The notes beneath the pieces are model-generated. The model did no database searches, had not been told where the DNA came from, and saw only the letters and a list, made by a program, of their open reading frames with translations. Shown piece after piece: positions 20,725-33,446 of a stretch of 64,000 nt of DNA. Position 1 is the first letter of the stretch; every line of letters starts with the position of its first letter. The DNA is taken from positions 6,324,001-6,388,000 of the forward strand of contig JAGMUV010000001.1 of the NCBI GenBank assembly GCA_020744425.1, written 5' to 3'. Source of the DNA: Dactylonectria macrodidyma (Eukaryota; Ascomycota; Sordariomycetes; Hypocreales; Nectriaceae). The position numbers and the translations under genes were made by a program.

Positions 20725-22295
20725 TTAGATACGTACTGCTTTCTGAAGCGCCGCCGCTTTGTTGTCCTCCTCCCTCAAGTTCATGCAGTCATAATTACCA
20801 CCCGCTGGGAGAGAGAGTTCCTCGATCGTGCCAGCCTTTCCAGATTTGACGGCTGTGGCCAACCGATCATAATTATCCTCTGCTGTCCTTTGGCAATCAA
20901 AGTCCATGACCCAATCCAGCAGAGGCATGACGAGCGAGCCAGGGTTCTTCTCGACCATCTCCGGGGTCCAGTTATTCTTGTGGTAGATGTTGCGCGTAGA
21001 GATAGAGGCTTGGTGGATGACGTGGGAGCGGTTGAAGCGGATGCGCTCGAAGACTTGCAGAGCGAGTGGGACATTGCCCCGTGACTTTGGGAGAGTCAGT
21101 ATGGAAGGCTTGGGATAGAGAATGCTTCAAGAGGGGCGACTTGCCTTTTCCAAGCAGATTGCGACAGTAGCTGCATCTTCGACTGCTTGACAAGCCCCGT
21201 TGGCAGAGGTGGGCAAGTGGCAATGAGCTGCATCGCCCATGACGGCAGCATGTTTGGAGGGTGAGAGCCAAGTAGTAAGAGGATCTCTCCAAACAAGTTT
21301 CTATTCGATATCGTAAGCACATGTGGCCATCAAGTAGCTATATCGGTCGGATATCAAGCATCCACTTACGTAGTCCACCATCCTCTCCTCTGGAGTCAAA
21401 TCTAGCACTCGCGTCCAGACTTCAGGGAACTTGGCCTTCTTCAAATAGAAGCGCACGTCCTCCTTCTTGGCTGGAAAAGACCAACCCTCCTTGATATCGG
21501 CATCGTCAAGATGGGTCAAAACCCAGGCACAGTCACTGGCAAAAAATGATTAGCATTACTGTGCGTGGAGACAGAGACTTTAGCTCACCGGCCTTGATTC
21601 CAGGTGTAAATGAAGCCGTGCATGTCTTCGCCAACCCAAAACCTCGTCGTATCCTGGTCTTTGCTGGTGAGCTCAGCCATGAATGGGTCCTTCAGCATCT
21701 CGTCGGTGATCTCAAAAAAGGCTCTGAATATGGCATAACCGCTGTTGACTCTACTCTCAGGAAGTCCCAGCAACTGCGAACGCGCCAGCGACTTTGGACC
21801 ATCGCAAGCGAGCACGACATCGCCGAGAATCTTCTCACCAGACCCGGCAATTCGGACGCCGCGTTCTCCCTCTGAGTCCAAGTATTGCTCGACTCTTGAA
21901 TTAAAGTGCATCTCGATCCCTAGTTCCTTGGCGTAATTGTAGACGATTTCGTGCATGGCACCCCTGTGGCCGGCAAAGGTCCCCTTCAGGTCGATGCCTT
22001 GAGGCCAAGGATCGCTCCTCAGCAACACATTGTCCTGGTTGTAAAAGTCGAGGGTCTTGGCCCGATTCACTCCAGCGGCAAGTAAGTCTTTGCCCACTCT
22101 TCCGTTGGCCCATGAATCGAAGACGCGTCCTGCGTTAGGCACGAAATCGAGCAAATCGCCATGAGAGCTGGCGCCAGAATACGCCTCAACTAGGATGGGA
22201 TTCATGCCGCGCAGCTGGCACTCAATTGCGGCAGTAAGGCCGCAGAAACCAGCCCCCACGATGACAACTCTCAATTTCTTTGCGTCGTCGGCCAT
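20725..22295 (-). CDS. FAD-dependent monooxygenase (salicylate-hydroxylase-like)
   Basis: Flavoprotein hydroxylase using FAD and NAD(P)H; substrate unknown. Four exons join in frame: 22295-21589, 21535-21370, 21300-21145 and 21084-20725, giving 462 residues. The Rossmann motif VIVGAGFCGLTAA is at residues 11-23. The second FAD motif is GDAAHCHLP followed by ANGACQAVEDAATVA. The third intron has a GC donor (AAG/GCAAGT) instead of GT. There is no signal peptide, so it is probably cytosolic. It is divergent from the SET-domain gene with 1.4 kb between, and no cluster of pathway genes is visible. Confidence 0.93.
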
Positions 22296-23691
22296 GTTGA
22301 GAGGGACTGAACTGTGATTGGATATCGATTCTTAGAGCTGATGGTGGTTGTATGACCAGTCGGGTCAGAATTGACAGTCCCGTTAGCTTATATTGAGGTC
22401 ACAATATGGCGCGTTGGCGTGTCTTAGATTTATGAGGCAACTTTTCCTCGCACTGGAATAACTGGACAAATCACAGGACACCTCGATTCAAGCCACCCGC
22501 TAAAGATAATTCCAACAAAACAAGGTCTAGCGGAGAAATTGATAAAACCCACGACTTCCTCGGTCGGATCCCTTCATGTACGAGCGGAACCCGCGGCTCC
22601 CGTGGGCCCGGCCTACGACTCATGTAGTAAGAGACACCCTTTTGTGTTGGTGGAAAATTATTGTATTGGCAGTTCATCCACACCTCAGTCATATATGCCC
22701 TATAAATCCGGTCGATGAAGCCAACACACGGAATATGCTAATTCCGTTTCGGCTTGTGACAGTGTGCACTCATCTCGAGTGATGGAAATATGCGGGGAAA
22801 CATGCCAATGTGGCCGTAAAGTCTCTCTTCTCTCTATAATTCTCGTTGTGCGGAGCTCACGAGCTTTCGAAGTTAAACTTCTTCGCAACACAGAAAAATA
22901 ACCTACGATAGCGAAAACTGAGAGTCTATCGGAATCAACATGCATTGGATGGTCCGATCTCTGGTCACGAATGCCACTGCTCTTGGCTTCTATCCATCAA
23001 ATTTAGGTAAGCCCATTTGGGCGCTTGGAGGGTCAAACGTTGATTGGCCGAGAATTTTCAGAGCAGGCAAAGTGATGCAAAACTTCAAGACTTCAATTGC
23101 GGCCAAAACAGGCCGAAGACTGTCGGGAAAATACGGTGAAGGCCGTTTTTGAAAGAGAACGAGACCTGTAAATTGTCGGCTTTGTGCAGTACCGGCTTCG
23201 CTGGATATTGAGAGACTGAGAAGTCAAACTCTGAGCAGACCATGTGAAAATTTACAGCGTATGTGATAGAATACGACGAGTTGGGGGATTACCATTTGAA
23301 GAAAGTTTATTGCGAGTTGAAACCCAATATGAAATCCACGGCCGGAGGTAAGCTGCCAGAGTGGGCCAACCCGTCGGTCTAGATGGTTCCTATCACGAAT
23401 CCACAAATGAAGCTACCGTTATCAACACAACGAAGGGAAAAGCGACTAGTCCTTGTTTAGGTTTTTTGTGCTTCAGACAACACTTCTGACTATGGGGGCA
23501 GAGAAGGCTTAGGCCGGAAAAGGTTACTGCGGCCACGACGTCCTTCTGCTCGTTGCGGATTGCTTCACCTAACCTCATTGGGGCTACTCGATCTAAGACA
23601 TTATTGGTGCGACGTGAGAAACGTGGTCTCGACGGGATTCCCACCTCTTCGGTTTTTCCCATTTTTTCCCGTTCAATTCTCACCGCCGAGA
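22296..23691. other. Divergent intergenic region, about 1.4 kb
   Basis: It separates the monooxygenase and SET gene starts. I found only short unconvincing frames and no RNA gene. It probably contains both promoters. Confidence 0.5.
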
Positions 23692-24842
23692 ATGATGAAT
23701 TCGATGAGTTCCTGGCACCAGGTTGCGACCAGCAAGCGGCCAGAGGCTACCCACGAGACTAATGCTCAGGATGCCGATTTTTATCTTCACCCGAGCCTAG
23801 TCCCCGACCAGGATCCTTACAAGGGCAGGCTTCTGCGTGCCTCTGCTGCAGTCCCAGCGGGCACAGTTCTCCTTGTAGATGCACCGTACGCCGTCGTGCC
23901 AGCCGTGGAGCCGATGGAGAAGCATCATCTCATCTGCAGCAATCTCGTCTGCTCGCGACGTGTCAAACAAGACGGGAAAGGCTCGCGATGCCTCAGGAAT
24001 TGCATTAAGGATGTCGTCTGGTGCAACGATGCCTGTCGAGCCGCAGACTGCGCGCGACATGAGTTTGAGTGCCTGTGGCTGAAGCAAAACGGAGCGACTC
24101 TTCGCCGTGAGGAGGGCGAGTACAACTTCCTCACACTATGGCACGTTGTTCGTGTGCTTGCTGCACGAGACCTAGAATTGCACAGGCTTGCTTCAAATCC
24201 CCCTCGGCGATACGCGTGGGAAGGTGAATTCAAGCGTGGCTGGGCCTCTATTGAGATGTGTTGCGCGTACCTCGACTCATGGCCAGAAGCACAGATCGAG
24301 CACTGGAAGAGACTCACCGAGAGGTATCTCAGCGACGCATCAACATTGCCCTGTCTGTTGACGCCCGACGAATTGCTGTTGATCATTTGCAAAGAGGAAA
24401 CCAACACTTTTGGGCTGTACCCAAAAATGACGGGGCCGCTCTACATGATCGATCACCCCGTGCCGAGAGGCCTTTCTTACGGAATGGGTATTTACCCCAG
24501 GGCTGCCATGTTCAATCATTCATGTCTGCCAAACGTATGTTGCGCCGTATCCAAGCTGCTCTGCCATCGCATTTATGTCGATGTTGACAATTTCTCTAGG
24601 TCACTCACAAACCAAACGACAACGCGCGAATGGTCTACACCTCAGCGCGCGACATTGCCGCGGGAGAAGAGTGTTGCATCACATACTTTGACCTGACTGC
24701 CTACAAGGACCTTGCAAGTAGGCAGCAGATGAGTGAGAGCCAATTTCAGTTCTCATGTACTTGTGAGCGATGTGTTCAAGAAGGGGCTCAGGAAAACATA
24801 GATGGTATGGGATCATTACCTTTTGGAGACTTTTTTGATTAG
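23692..24842 (+). CDS. SET-domain protein with MYND-like zinc region (SMYD type)
   Basis: Predicted lysine methyltransferase using S-adenosylmethionine. Two exons, 23692-24534 and 24600-24842 (GTATGT donor, CTCTAG acceptor), give 361 residues. A Cys/His-rich segment at about residues 82-127 (CSNLVC, WCNDAC, H-E-F-E-C) fits a split MYND-like zinc module set into the SET fold. The SET motif FNHSCLPN is at 274-281, GEECCITYFD follows near 304-312, and a post-SET CTCERC ends the domain. Start chosen at ATG 23692, where the recognisable protein begins; the frame is open further upstream but reads as leader. The substrate is unknown. Confidence 0.88.
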
Positions 24843-26585
24843 ATCGGGCATGGGATCGGAGTATCAGGGTAGCATTACATGGACGGATATATTAGAAAGA
24901 CGTCATCCGTAGCGTCCTTGCCGTACTTGACCCGCGCGATATGGATGTGAATCGTGACGCAGCCAGCTAGCACTCTGATATACAACCCGGCTGTCTCCTT
25001 GGGCAGGTTGTTGCTAAAGCTAGACAGGCCGTGCTTGCATGGTACACGACCTTCTTTATTGAAAGACGGCACTCAAGGCCACAAACAGACAAAATGTCGA
25101 TGATGGTCCGCTTCTTCTGGGGCGTGTTGCAGCAAACAGTTATCGTAGTCACACTTTGCCTTTCGGCAAGAAACCAACTTTCACACCTTCTTCTACAAGG
25201 CACATGGCAAGCCTCTCCAATGCTTGGCGGGTCATCTAGCCTCGAAAGCCCATGTCCGCGGCCACGTGCGGGGTCCAGTGGATCATGATGCTCTAAGCCC
25301 AATTGCTGAACAGCTCTCCCCGCACACTTTCAAAGCTTAGAGGAGGGCCCTTGTTGAGTCTGTGCCCCTGGGAGCACGCCTTTTGCCCGCCAAGAATAGA
25401 GCCCGCTGTCCCTATCTAGATACGGACAAGGCAGATGGAAGCGCATTGGTGACCGCCTTTCATGTTGATGATACGGGGATGTTAGGATACTGGTATACTC
25501 CAAATCGCGAGTTCTTTCGCATTCATTCTAATGTTGAACTGTGATTGGCTTAGATGGCGTTTTGCATGGAATTCCCACTGGACAGTGCGGCGTAGTCGTG
25601 CAGGTCAGCAACGACAAGCGCTTCTTGAGAGCCAGCCAATTGATCTCATCACTAAAGCACAGTGGCTAATTTGCAGCTCTACAAAGAGCAACCGCGGGTT
25701 GAAAGCATAGAAAGCCGGGAGATGGATGACTGAATTGCCGAGGCGAGTCAAGTGATCAGCACGGCGGCTCGCCTAACCAGTACCAAAAGCAAAAAAAAAA
25801 ATGTTGAGCGACTTAGATTTCTCACAACTGCCACAAACAGGTGTGAAATATTCAGGCTCAATCAATATCGAATCTCAGCTCAACATGGTGTTTCAACTTC
25901 TAACGGCTCCCCAAATAGGACAGCGACAGCAGTTTCTTGACCCTCACCAATCCATTGCTTCCCGCTTTATATCAACGAAGCCATTTTACAGCCTGTGTTC
26001 AAGAATACTTGAGATCTTCTGGCATTGAAGAAGCCGGATACAAGACGGTGTTACGCCTAGTCATGCAAACTAAAATTCGGTTTACTAGGATACACCCATT
26101 TCGCCACACTAGCTTAGGCAGCACTTTAAGACTCAGGGGTAGTTTCAGAGTTTTTTTTTCAATCTTGTGATACGTCTCGAAGTTGAGTATTCACCGCATC
26201 TCCTTTGGAATTGGAGGAGTTGATGATGACCTCTAAGCCTGTCAAAGGACCCCTCGTGACACAGGTCCCATGAGCTTATTCTCGCCACAATCTCGGCATT
26301 CAAATCATATCATATCATCAATTGGCGACGTGTTGAGATAGCTGAATCAGCTAGACCGCCTCTGGCCCCAGTTTATCAAGCCATGCCAACACACAAACGT
26401 CACCGGGCCCATATTACCTCAAAGTGGGGGTTTCTTCAGGTTCTTGGTGTGAAAAAGGAAAAAAACCTGCGGTCAGCAGCCCCCAGCGGTGAGATTCCGA
26501 CATTTAAACCAACGACCTGTCCTGATCTATCTTGACTTTTCCTCCCTCATTTCTGTTTATCTTTGTAATAGTGTTATCAATTACA
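24843..26585. other. Intergenic region, about 1.7 kb
   Basis: No gene is recognised. There is an A-run at about 25790-25801 and a short T-run near 26153. The last 100 bp, C/T-rich, is a plausible core promoter for mannitol dehydrogenase. Confidence 0.5.
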
Positions 26586-28100
26586 ATGGCGGACAGCACA
26601 GAGACACTCAAGCTCACCAGCAAGAACCTGCCGCAGATCGCCTCGCAGCAGGGAGAGCAAAAAGTCCACGTCCCAGCATACAGCCGCGATGACGTCAAGG
26701 AGGGCATTGTGCACGTCGGCGTGGGCGGCTTCCACAGAGCCCATCTGGCCGTCTACATCGACCAATTGCTAGAGAAACACGAGCAGCGCAACTGGGCCAT
26801 CTGCGGCGTTGGTCTGCGGTCCAACGATGCGGCCATGCGCGATGTCTTGAACGCCCAGGACCATCTCTACACCGTCATCGAGCGCTCGGCCAAGGGCAGC
26901 TTCGCCAAGGTCGTCGGCAGCATCAACTCGTTCCTCTTTGCCCCTGATGACCGCGAGGCCGTCATTGCCAAGATGGCTCACCCGGACACGCATATTGTGT
27001 CGTTGACCATTACCGAGAGCGGCTACTACTACAACGAAAACACCCATCAGCTGCAAGCTGAGCACCCAGACATCCAGCACGACCTGGCCAACGATGACGC
27101 GCCCATCAGCACCTTTGGCTTCCTTTACGCTGCGCTGGCCAGGCGTCACGCCCAGGGCCTGAAGCCCTTCACCGTCATGTCCTGCGACAACATGCAGAAG
27201 AACGGCACCATCACCCGCAACATGCTCGAGTCGTTTGCTCGTCTTCGCAACCCGGATCTCGCCAAGTGGATCACCGAGGAGGGAGCGTTTCCCAACGCCA
27301 TGGTCGACCGCATCACACCTAGCACCTCGCAAAACGACATCAAGTCGCTGGCCGAGAACTTCGGCATCGAGGACGCTTGGCCCGTCGTCACCGAGCCCTT
27401 CATGCAGTGGGTCATCGAGGACAAGTTCTGCGACGGCCGCCCGCCGTTTGAGAAAGTCGGCGTCCAGGTCGTCCACGACGTCCACGACGTCGAGCAGTTC
27501 GAGAAACATAAGCTGCGCCTGCTCAACGCCAGCCACTCAGCCATGGCCTACCCGGGCCAGCTGGCCGGCTTCAAGTACGTCCACGAGGTCATGGAGCACC
27601 CCGTCTACCGCCAGTTCGTCTGGCAGATGATGCAGCAGGAAGTCAAGCCTCTACTACCCGAGATCCCCGGCGTCGACATCGACCAGTACTGCAACACGCT
27701 GATGGAGCGCTTCTCCAACCCCACCATCATGGACCAGATCCCCCGCGTTGCCCTGAACGCCTCGGGAAAGATCCCCCAGTTCATCATGCCATCCATTGCT
27801 GAGGCGATCTGGGTGACTGGCCCCTTCCGCCGTCTGTGTTTCGTTGCTGGTGCCTGGTTCCGCTACATCAACGGTGTCAATGACGACGGCACCACGTTCG
27901 AGGTCGAGGACCCTATGCTGGAGCAGCTAAAGGCCCTGGCTAAGGCTGGTGGTAATGATCCCCGCCAGCTACTTAGCATTAAGAACCTGTTCGGTGACGA
28001 TTTGCGAAACGACCAGCGCTTCCTCGACGAGGTGACCAAGGCCATGGATCTCATTGCCAAGGACGGCGTGCTGGCCACTATTCCCAAGTACGTGGACTAA
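26586..28100 (+). CDS. Mannitol 2-dehydrogenase (NAD-dependent)
   Basis: Cytosolic enzyme interconverting D-mannitol and D-fructose, part of fungal mannitol storage and redox balance. Single exon, 504 residues, matching the usual length of about 500. The N-terminal NAD-binding part has GVGGFHRAH at 45-53. The catalytic motif of the polyol long-chain dehydrogenases, K-x4-N-x2-H, is present as KLRLLNASH at 309-317 (Lys309, Asn314, His317). Start at ATG 26586 follows a C/T-rich leader. Codon use is strongly C/G-ending (for example GTC, GCC, AAG), unlike its neighbours, which fits a highly expressed housekeeping gene. Confidence 0.97.
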   Translation: MADSTETLKLTSKNLPQIASQQGEQKVHVPAYSRDDVKEGIVHVGVGGFHRAHLAVYIDQLLEKHEQRNWAICGVGLRSNDAAMRDVLNAQDHLYTVIERSAKGSFAKVVGSINSFLFAPDDREAVIAKMAHPDTHIVSLTITESGYYYNENTHQLQAEHPDIQHDLANDDAPISTFGFLYAALARRHAQGLKPFTVMSCDNMQKNGTITRNMLESFARLRNPDLAKWITEEGAFPNAMVDRITPSTSQNDIKSLAENFGIEDAWPVVTEPFMQWVIEDKFCDGRPPFEKVGVQVVHDVHDVEQFEKHKLRLLNASHSAMAYPGQLAGFKYVHEVMEHPVYRQFVWQMMQQEVKPLLPEIPGVDIDQYCNTLMERFSNPTIMDQIPRVALNASGKIPQFIMPSIAEAIWVTGPFRRLCFVAGAWFRYINGVNDDGTTFEVEDPMLEQLKALAKAGGNDPRQLLSIKNLFGDDLRNDQRFLDEVTKAMDLIAKDGVLATIPKYVD

Positions 28101-29113
28101 GTGTCATGGGAATATAAGCTGTTGGTCGACTTTGAAAAGTACATTCGGTTTTTAATGGTTTCATGACTACGGATACACCGGCATACATAGAATGGTCACG
28201 AAGAAAGCTGTGAAGAGGTTCAGTTATACGGAGAACATCTTTGCTGAGTACCTCTTCACGGTGGCTGATGTGAGACGCAACTTGGGACGACTAGACGAAT
28301 CGAGCAGACATGAAGCGGGATAAGTGGCTGAGATAGGAGTGGTTAATGAGTTGCTCAGCTGCAAAGGGTGAACCTAGCGGAGGTTGAGAGGGGACTAAAG
28401 AGACTGTACGAGGGCCTGCTAGTGATATAGATTTTTACGGATAAAGAACCAGCATCATGCATGATGGATGCGATTGGGCTCATATGAGATTAGAAGATGC
28501 CAATACATTGTATGATCAGGAAATGAGGTCGTGTCTACCTTGATGTGTTGTCTCCGTCCTAGTCCAAAACCACGATGTTGGGTCTCAAACTGACAGAACT
28601 GGAATGACAAACGATATTCCATTAACCGGTTTCACTGGTACTATGGTTTCCTGGCAGATGAATAAAACCAGGCCGATTAACGTACACAGTGCATATTATT
28701 GCACGAAAAGTTCGAGTCAATCACTCCCGAGCACGACAGTTCGTTGCTGGACAATCCGTGGTTTCTAGCCAAATTTCCCACGTTGAGAGGAAGCACTTTG
28801 ACACACTCCGCAGACTATAGTCAATTACTATATTCACCAGCTTCTAATTGATAATTCAACGTTATTCATGACAAGTCCTGGTAGTCGGGACATGCCTGTC
28901 CAGCTCGATCTACCATCCTTCGTCAGACTAGCTGTGGCTGAGTGTGGCGCGAGCAAACGTGGCAGCCAATAGGAGGACGGCGGCATTCGGGTTTCAATCC
29001 CGCCGTCCTCCTCCACTACTACCACCTACCACGGCTGATATTCCTCCTTTACTACGTACTTCCCACTTACTACTCACCACCCAGACCTAAATAAGTTACT
29101 TTCTTCATCTGGC
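28101..29113. other. Intergenic region ending in a GC-rich hairpin
   Basis: No coding sequence is supported. The notable feature is the 13-bp inverted repeat at 28971-29012, about 100 bp before the next gene. Long C/T and A/C stretches follow it. Confidence 0.5.
28971..29012. repeat. 13-bp perfect inverted repeat (hairpin)
   Basis: AGGAGGACGGCGG at 28971-28983 pairs perfectly with CCGCCGTCCTCCT at 29000-29012, with a 16-nt loop. It lies in the promoter or leader of the downstream Zn2Cys6 gene. The loop looks a little like a tRNA T-loop, but no tRNA can be built around it. Confidence 0.8.
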
Positions 29114-31262
29114 ATGACTCCAAATCCAAATCCCGCCGCTCGGAAATCCGCGCCCTATGGCCAGGCCTGCGTGGGCTGCTCCAAAGCAAAGTGCAGATGC
29201 ATCAGCCGTGAGCCTGCTGGGTCAAGCTGCGAGCGCTGCCATCGCCTTTGCATTGAGTGTCAGCCTTCGCCACTAGGACGCAGGCTGCCTATACGGCGAG
29301 TTCAGGCCAATGGGAGTAGGAATGATCATTTGGAGGAGAAGCTGGGCGAGTTGGTTACCCTGCTCAAGTCCCAGGTCGGTGTCTTGGGGAACGCTTCGGC
29401 CACCACATCTACCACCTCTACACCAAGCTCTACAGGGTCGCAACCCCAACCCATTTCTACGAATGGCATTCAACAGATGCCTGTCACTTCGTCCATTCAT
29501 GCCAACCAGGCCTCTCAGTCCGACGACATACAACAAATACCACCACCGCCTCCAGACTTCTCAGCTCAATTCTTACTTTGTGCTCCCGCCGCCCCATCAT
29601 TCACATTTCAGTTTCCGAATGCTGTCCCAGATCTGCCACTTCTGAAGGCGCAGCGGACCTTAGAAAATTTCCGCACATATTTTTTGCACTCGTTTCCCTT
29701 CCTGCACCTACCCGAAGGACTGAGGTGCGCTTATCACCCCAGTTCACAACTTGGTACAAGCTGACAATACCCGCGTCTCAACAGCGCCCAGCAGTTGATA
29801 AGACATAGGCCATGTTTATGGCTCGCCATTCGCGTCATTTGTAGCAAGTCTTCATCCGAGAAAAGTGACCTCGATACTCAATTCCGCGCCCTGATATCTC
29901 AGCGGGTGCTCATCGACGCCGATCGCGACTTGGATCTTCTTCTTGGGCTTGTCGCCTGGCTCTCATGGTAAACACCATCATTCTTCGCACAAGTACGATC
30001 ATCCAGAAATAACACGCAAGTAGGATGATGGACCGCAACAGAGAAAAAAGGACACTGTGCGTCTTTTCCAACATTGCCGCTTCGCTAGTTTTCGATCTCC
30101 GTCTAGACAGATCAGATGGACTCGAATATCCCTGCAAAGAAACCAATGCCGCTTTCGCCTACAGCTACCCCATCAAGGAGAAGCTGCCAGCTCCAAGGCG
30201 GACCAACGAGGAACGCAGGGCTGTGTTGGCCTGCTTTTGCATCTGCGCCTGGTATGTGCCGCTTCATCCAATATTACATCAAACCCGGGAAGGCAAGCAT
30301 TTCTCGCTCATACTTTGGCATCCAGCATTTCGGATTTTCTCAGGACACCGTCGATGCGATGGACACCGCACATGGAAGACTGCCTGCAACACTTCATAAC
30401 CAACCCCGAGGTTCCTGGTGATAGAGTCCTGGCTGCGATTACGCAACTCATGCAAGTTATGGATGATCTGAAAAACATCGCCGTCTCGCGCAGTATGAAT
30501 GCTGAGTCCGGTCGACCTTCGAAGACGCCTCCATCTTTCCATGTGAAAGCTCTGTTAGCCAATCTAAACAACGTTAAGAAAGCTATTCCACCGGATCTTT
30601 TGGATCACAGTATGTGCTGTCTCTTGCTGTCCCTCCTTTCTCGGCCTTCTTTCGTCCCAGAACAGCAAGTGGGATAAAGACTCGCTCTAACAAACATCAC
30701 CGTAGGGTTCATCGTACCATTCACGACATGCGCGGATGCTAGCATCAATGAGTTCGCTCTGTCACAGTTCCATGAACAATCACCCGTGGCAACCACCTGG
30801 ATCGACCAGCAAAAAGTGGAAAGCGTCTTTGCATGCGTAAACGCATGTAAGCAATGCATCGAGAACTGGCTGGCGTTTTCCACAGATGAGTGTTACGGCA
30901 TGCACGTCATGATCCCCATCTACTTTGCCCGATGCACGCACATCCTCTATCGACTATCTCTGACCGAGGACCCGTACTGGGACCGTCAGATGGTGCGGAA
31001 TGCCGTCGACCTGCTTGGCATCATGGAAGCAGCCGCCAAGATGTTCACCGACGTGGCGCTGGCAAAGGGCATGGACAAAGACTCGGGGAATCTCTTTGTT
31101 CGTGGCGCAGCTGCGTTGAGACAGGCTATTCCCATCTGGGCGAAGGCGTTTGCAGACGTTGATGCTAGGAGTGCTGAGGCTGGTTCGATGCAGGAGTTTG
31201 TGCCCATGGATCTGTCTGAAGATGCTTGGATGGACCTTCTCACGAACTGGGATGGCGTATAG
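29114..31262 (+). CDS. Zn2Cys6 transcription factor
   Basis: Nuclear regulator, target unknown. Five exons join in frame: 29114-29724, 29785-29967, 30024-30251, 30293-30609 and 30706-31262, giving 631 residues. Cysteines at 19, 22, 29, 39, 42 and 49 form the zinc cluster (C-x2-C-x6-C-x9-C-x2-C-x6-C; the spacer in the middle is long). A Ser/Thr/Gln-rich linker follows, then a middle region with CLWLAIRVICSKS and LLLGLVAWLSW, typical of the Fungal_trans-like part of such regulators. The fourth exon begins after a very short intron (41 bp). The C-terminus reads MDLSEDAWMDLLTNWD. No neighbouring target is obvious. Confidence 0.9.
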
Positions 31263-33446
31263 CGAAGATGCATTGGCTACAAGATCAACAACCCCACTTC
31301 TATATTTCTTGAACCGACGTCTCTCATGGCATTGACACAAGCGGCTGAGTTTCTTGATAACCCAAATGAATCGTAGTGGTGTAGGGTAGGCCAAAGTTCA
31401 GTCGTGGTCACTCATTCTGTGAGCTCTTGACATTGAAAATTGACACTGAGGACAGATCGACGGCTTGAGTAAAAAATCCACGTGGCGTTTATTCCCAGTT
31501 GCTCATTCGTGCAGATGATATGGAACGCGTCTCGTCTCCAGTCTAGTGTCACTTATGATTCAGATGGTGTCTCAACTCAGCATTCTGCATGTGGGTGGTG
31601 AGAAGCTGACCAAACCTAATAGCAGGGCAGTCATCCCAATGACAATGGTTCGCTTGTCTTTCCAGACCTGGCATGGACAAATTTGACCGCGGACAACCGA
31701 CCAGTGGGAGATCGCACCACTGACTCCGTAAGCACGCGATTACTACCAGGGCCAACCAACAACAGAGACGGGAAGAAATCACTTGGTTTGCGTCTTTTCT
31801 GCGCCTGTGCTGCACCCCGTTTCGGTGATGAAGCCCAACAGGGAATTATACATGTGAGTAGTTAGCTCTAAGCGCGTTGGGAAGGGTGTGTAAGGGTTCG
31901 GGAGAAGCTAATTTCAACGGACATCTTCTGCTCACCTACCAAAAGGTGGCCAAAAAATTGAAGTAAACAACTGGGACAACCCGAAAAGCGGCGTTGTCTC
32001 CGGAATGCGGGATTACAGGGACTCGGAAGCTCTGGTTGGTTGTTTCGATTTCGTGCCCAAAGCAAAAGTTGTTCGTGTCCCCGCAACACTCATGGCGATA
32101 ACTCCGTGGGGGCTGGATTGTGCCTAGAACCCTCTAGACCCCAAACAGTCAGACTGGATTGATAATCGAGATGCTCGTCACAGGGTTTCTCACCCTGCGC
32201 GACTTTAAGTGAGGGGCTCGATCCTCGCGGAACTGGTTCTTCAGCGTGGTCACTCAGAGGCAAACATCTCCCATTTGCCCTGATGAGCCTGTTCAGGAGA
32301 TGTGGGCTTGTGCGTCTCGAATATCCAATAGGGCACCAAGGAGATGAACAGCGCGGCTGGAAAACGGTTTCATGCTACGCGCGCAGAGACGCCTTTATCC
32401 CGCACTTTAGCACGCACGGCCATTGCCCCATGCTAAGGCCATCGCTTAACAGTTTTAGATCACCATGACTGCATGCATAGCTTGTGGGAATCGGGTTCGT
32501 TCTGTATTGGCCAAGGCATTGCAAGCTGGTTAGACGACTAGGCAACCAGGCTGTGCCGCGGGTGGTTGGTGACTGCATCCATCCGGTAGAGTCGTCCGCT
32601 CTGGTATCTGCTTCGGGTTCGGACTTCGTAGCTTAGCCGGGAGAACTGGAAGCCGGAGGCTTGGACGATATCCAATACGAATTGGGGCTAGATTGTGAAA
32701 CCGTCAGTTTTGGATTTGGCCGAAGGAGTGATGGTACGGGGCTGAGACGATAGAGTTGAGTGAGGGCTCTTCTTTATTACCAATTGAGAGAGTTCCTCGT
32801 CCGACTGAAGCGGGCTGTACATGTTGGCGCGCAGTAGTAACGTGCCAAAATGCTGTATTTAGATGTCGCGAATGCGCGGGCAGGTTTTGGAACCATCCAC
32901 CCTGGTCCCAAATTGACCCAGCCCCTTTCATCTCCACTAGCCAGTCAAACTGATTGGCTACCATCCAGCACAGTGGCCAATCTTCAGCTTCTCTCAGCGG
33001 GCCTCGGACTGCCCTGTCTTACTGAGGCTGATCTGTCGCCTGTAAGCTTGTCGCCCGCGCGTAAAGCTGGCTAATGGGAGGGCAGACGAGTGGCTCGCCC
33101 TGCAGCAAGCTGGACACATCCAGCCCGGTAGGCCTGTTGGGACTGAATCCTTCTGATGCTACGTCGTATGACAAGTCACAGCGCCCCCAGCATCACCCAT
33201 ACACCCCACCATGGCCTGCAATACCGAGTTATTCTTATCCTGGGGGTTCCCTGACTGAACCGCCTGTTGATCTCTGAGCACCTTGAACGCGTATTTTCTC
33301 TCCGTCCAATTTTGGTCTCCACAACATTTCGAAGCCTCGTGGGTTGTGACGTTTGAATATTAAGACCCCTCGTCTTGTATCTCTGCCTGGCCGCTGCTCT
33401 CTTCCATCTTCAGATCCTCCCTTCGGGGACCCAGCCGACCACGTCC
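31263..33446. other. Intergenic region, about 2.2 kb
   Basis: Short scattered frames only. I see no conserved motif, RNA gene or clear repeat. The last 150 bp is the likely leader of the lectin-like gene. Confidence 0.5.

Noticed and set aside
26769..27536. 255-codon minus-strand frame inside mannitol dehydrogenase
   Set aside because: It is the antisense shadow of a G/C-rich coding sequence. Its text is biased to V, L, D and A and has no motif.
28960..29020. tRNA-like T-arm in the hairpin
   Set aside because: No acceptor, D or anticodon arms can be formed around it. It is a simple inverted repeat.
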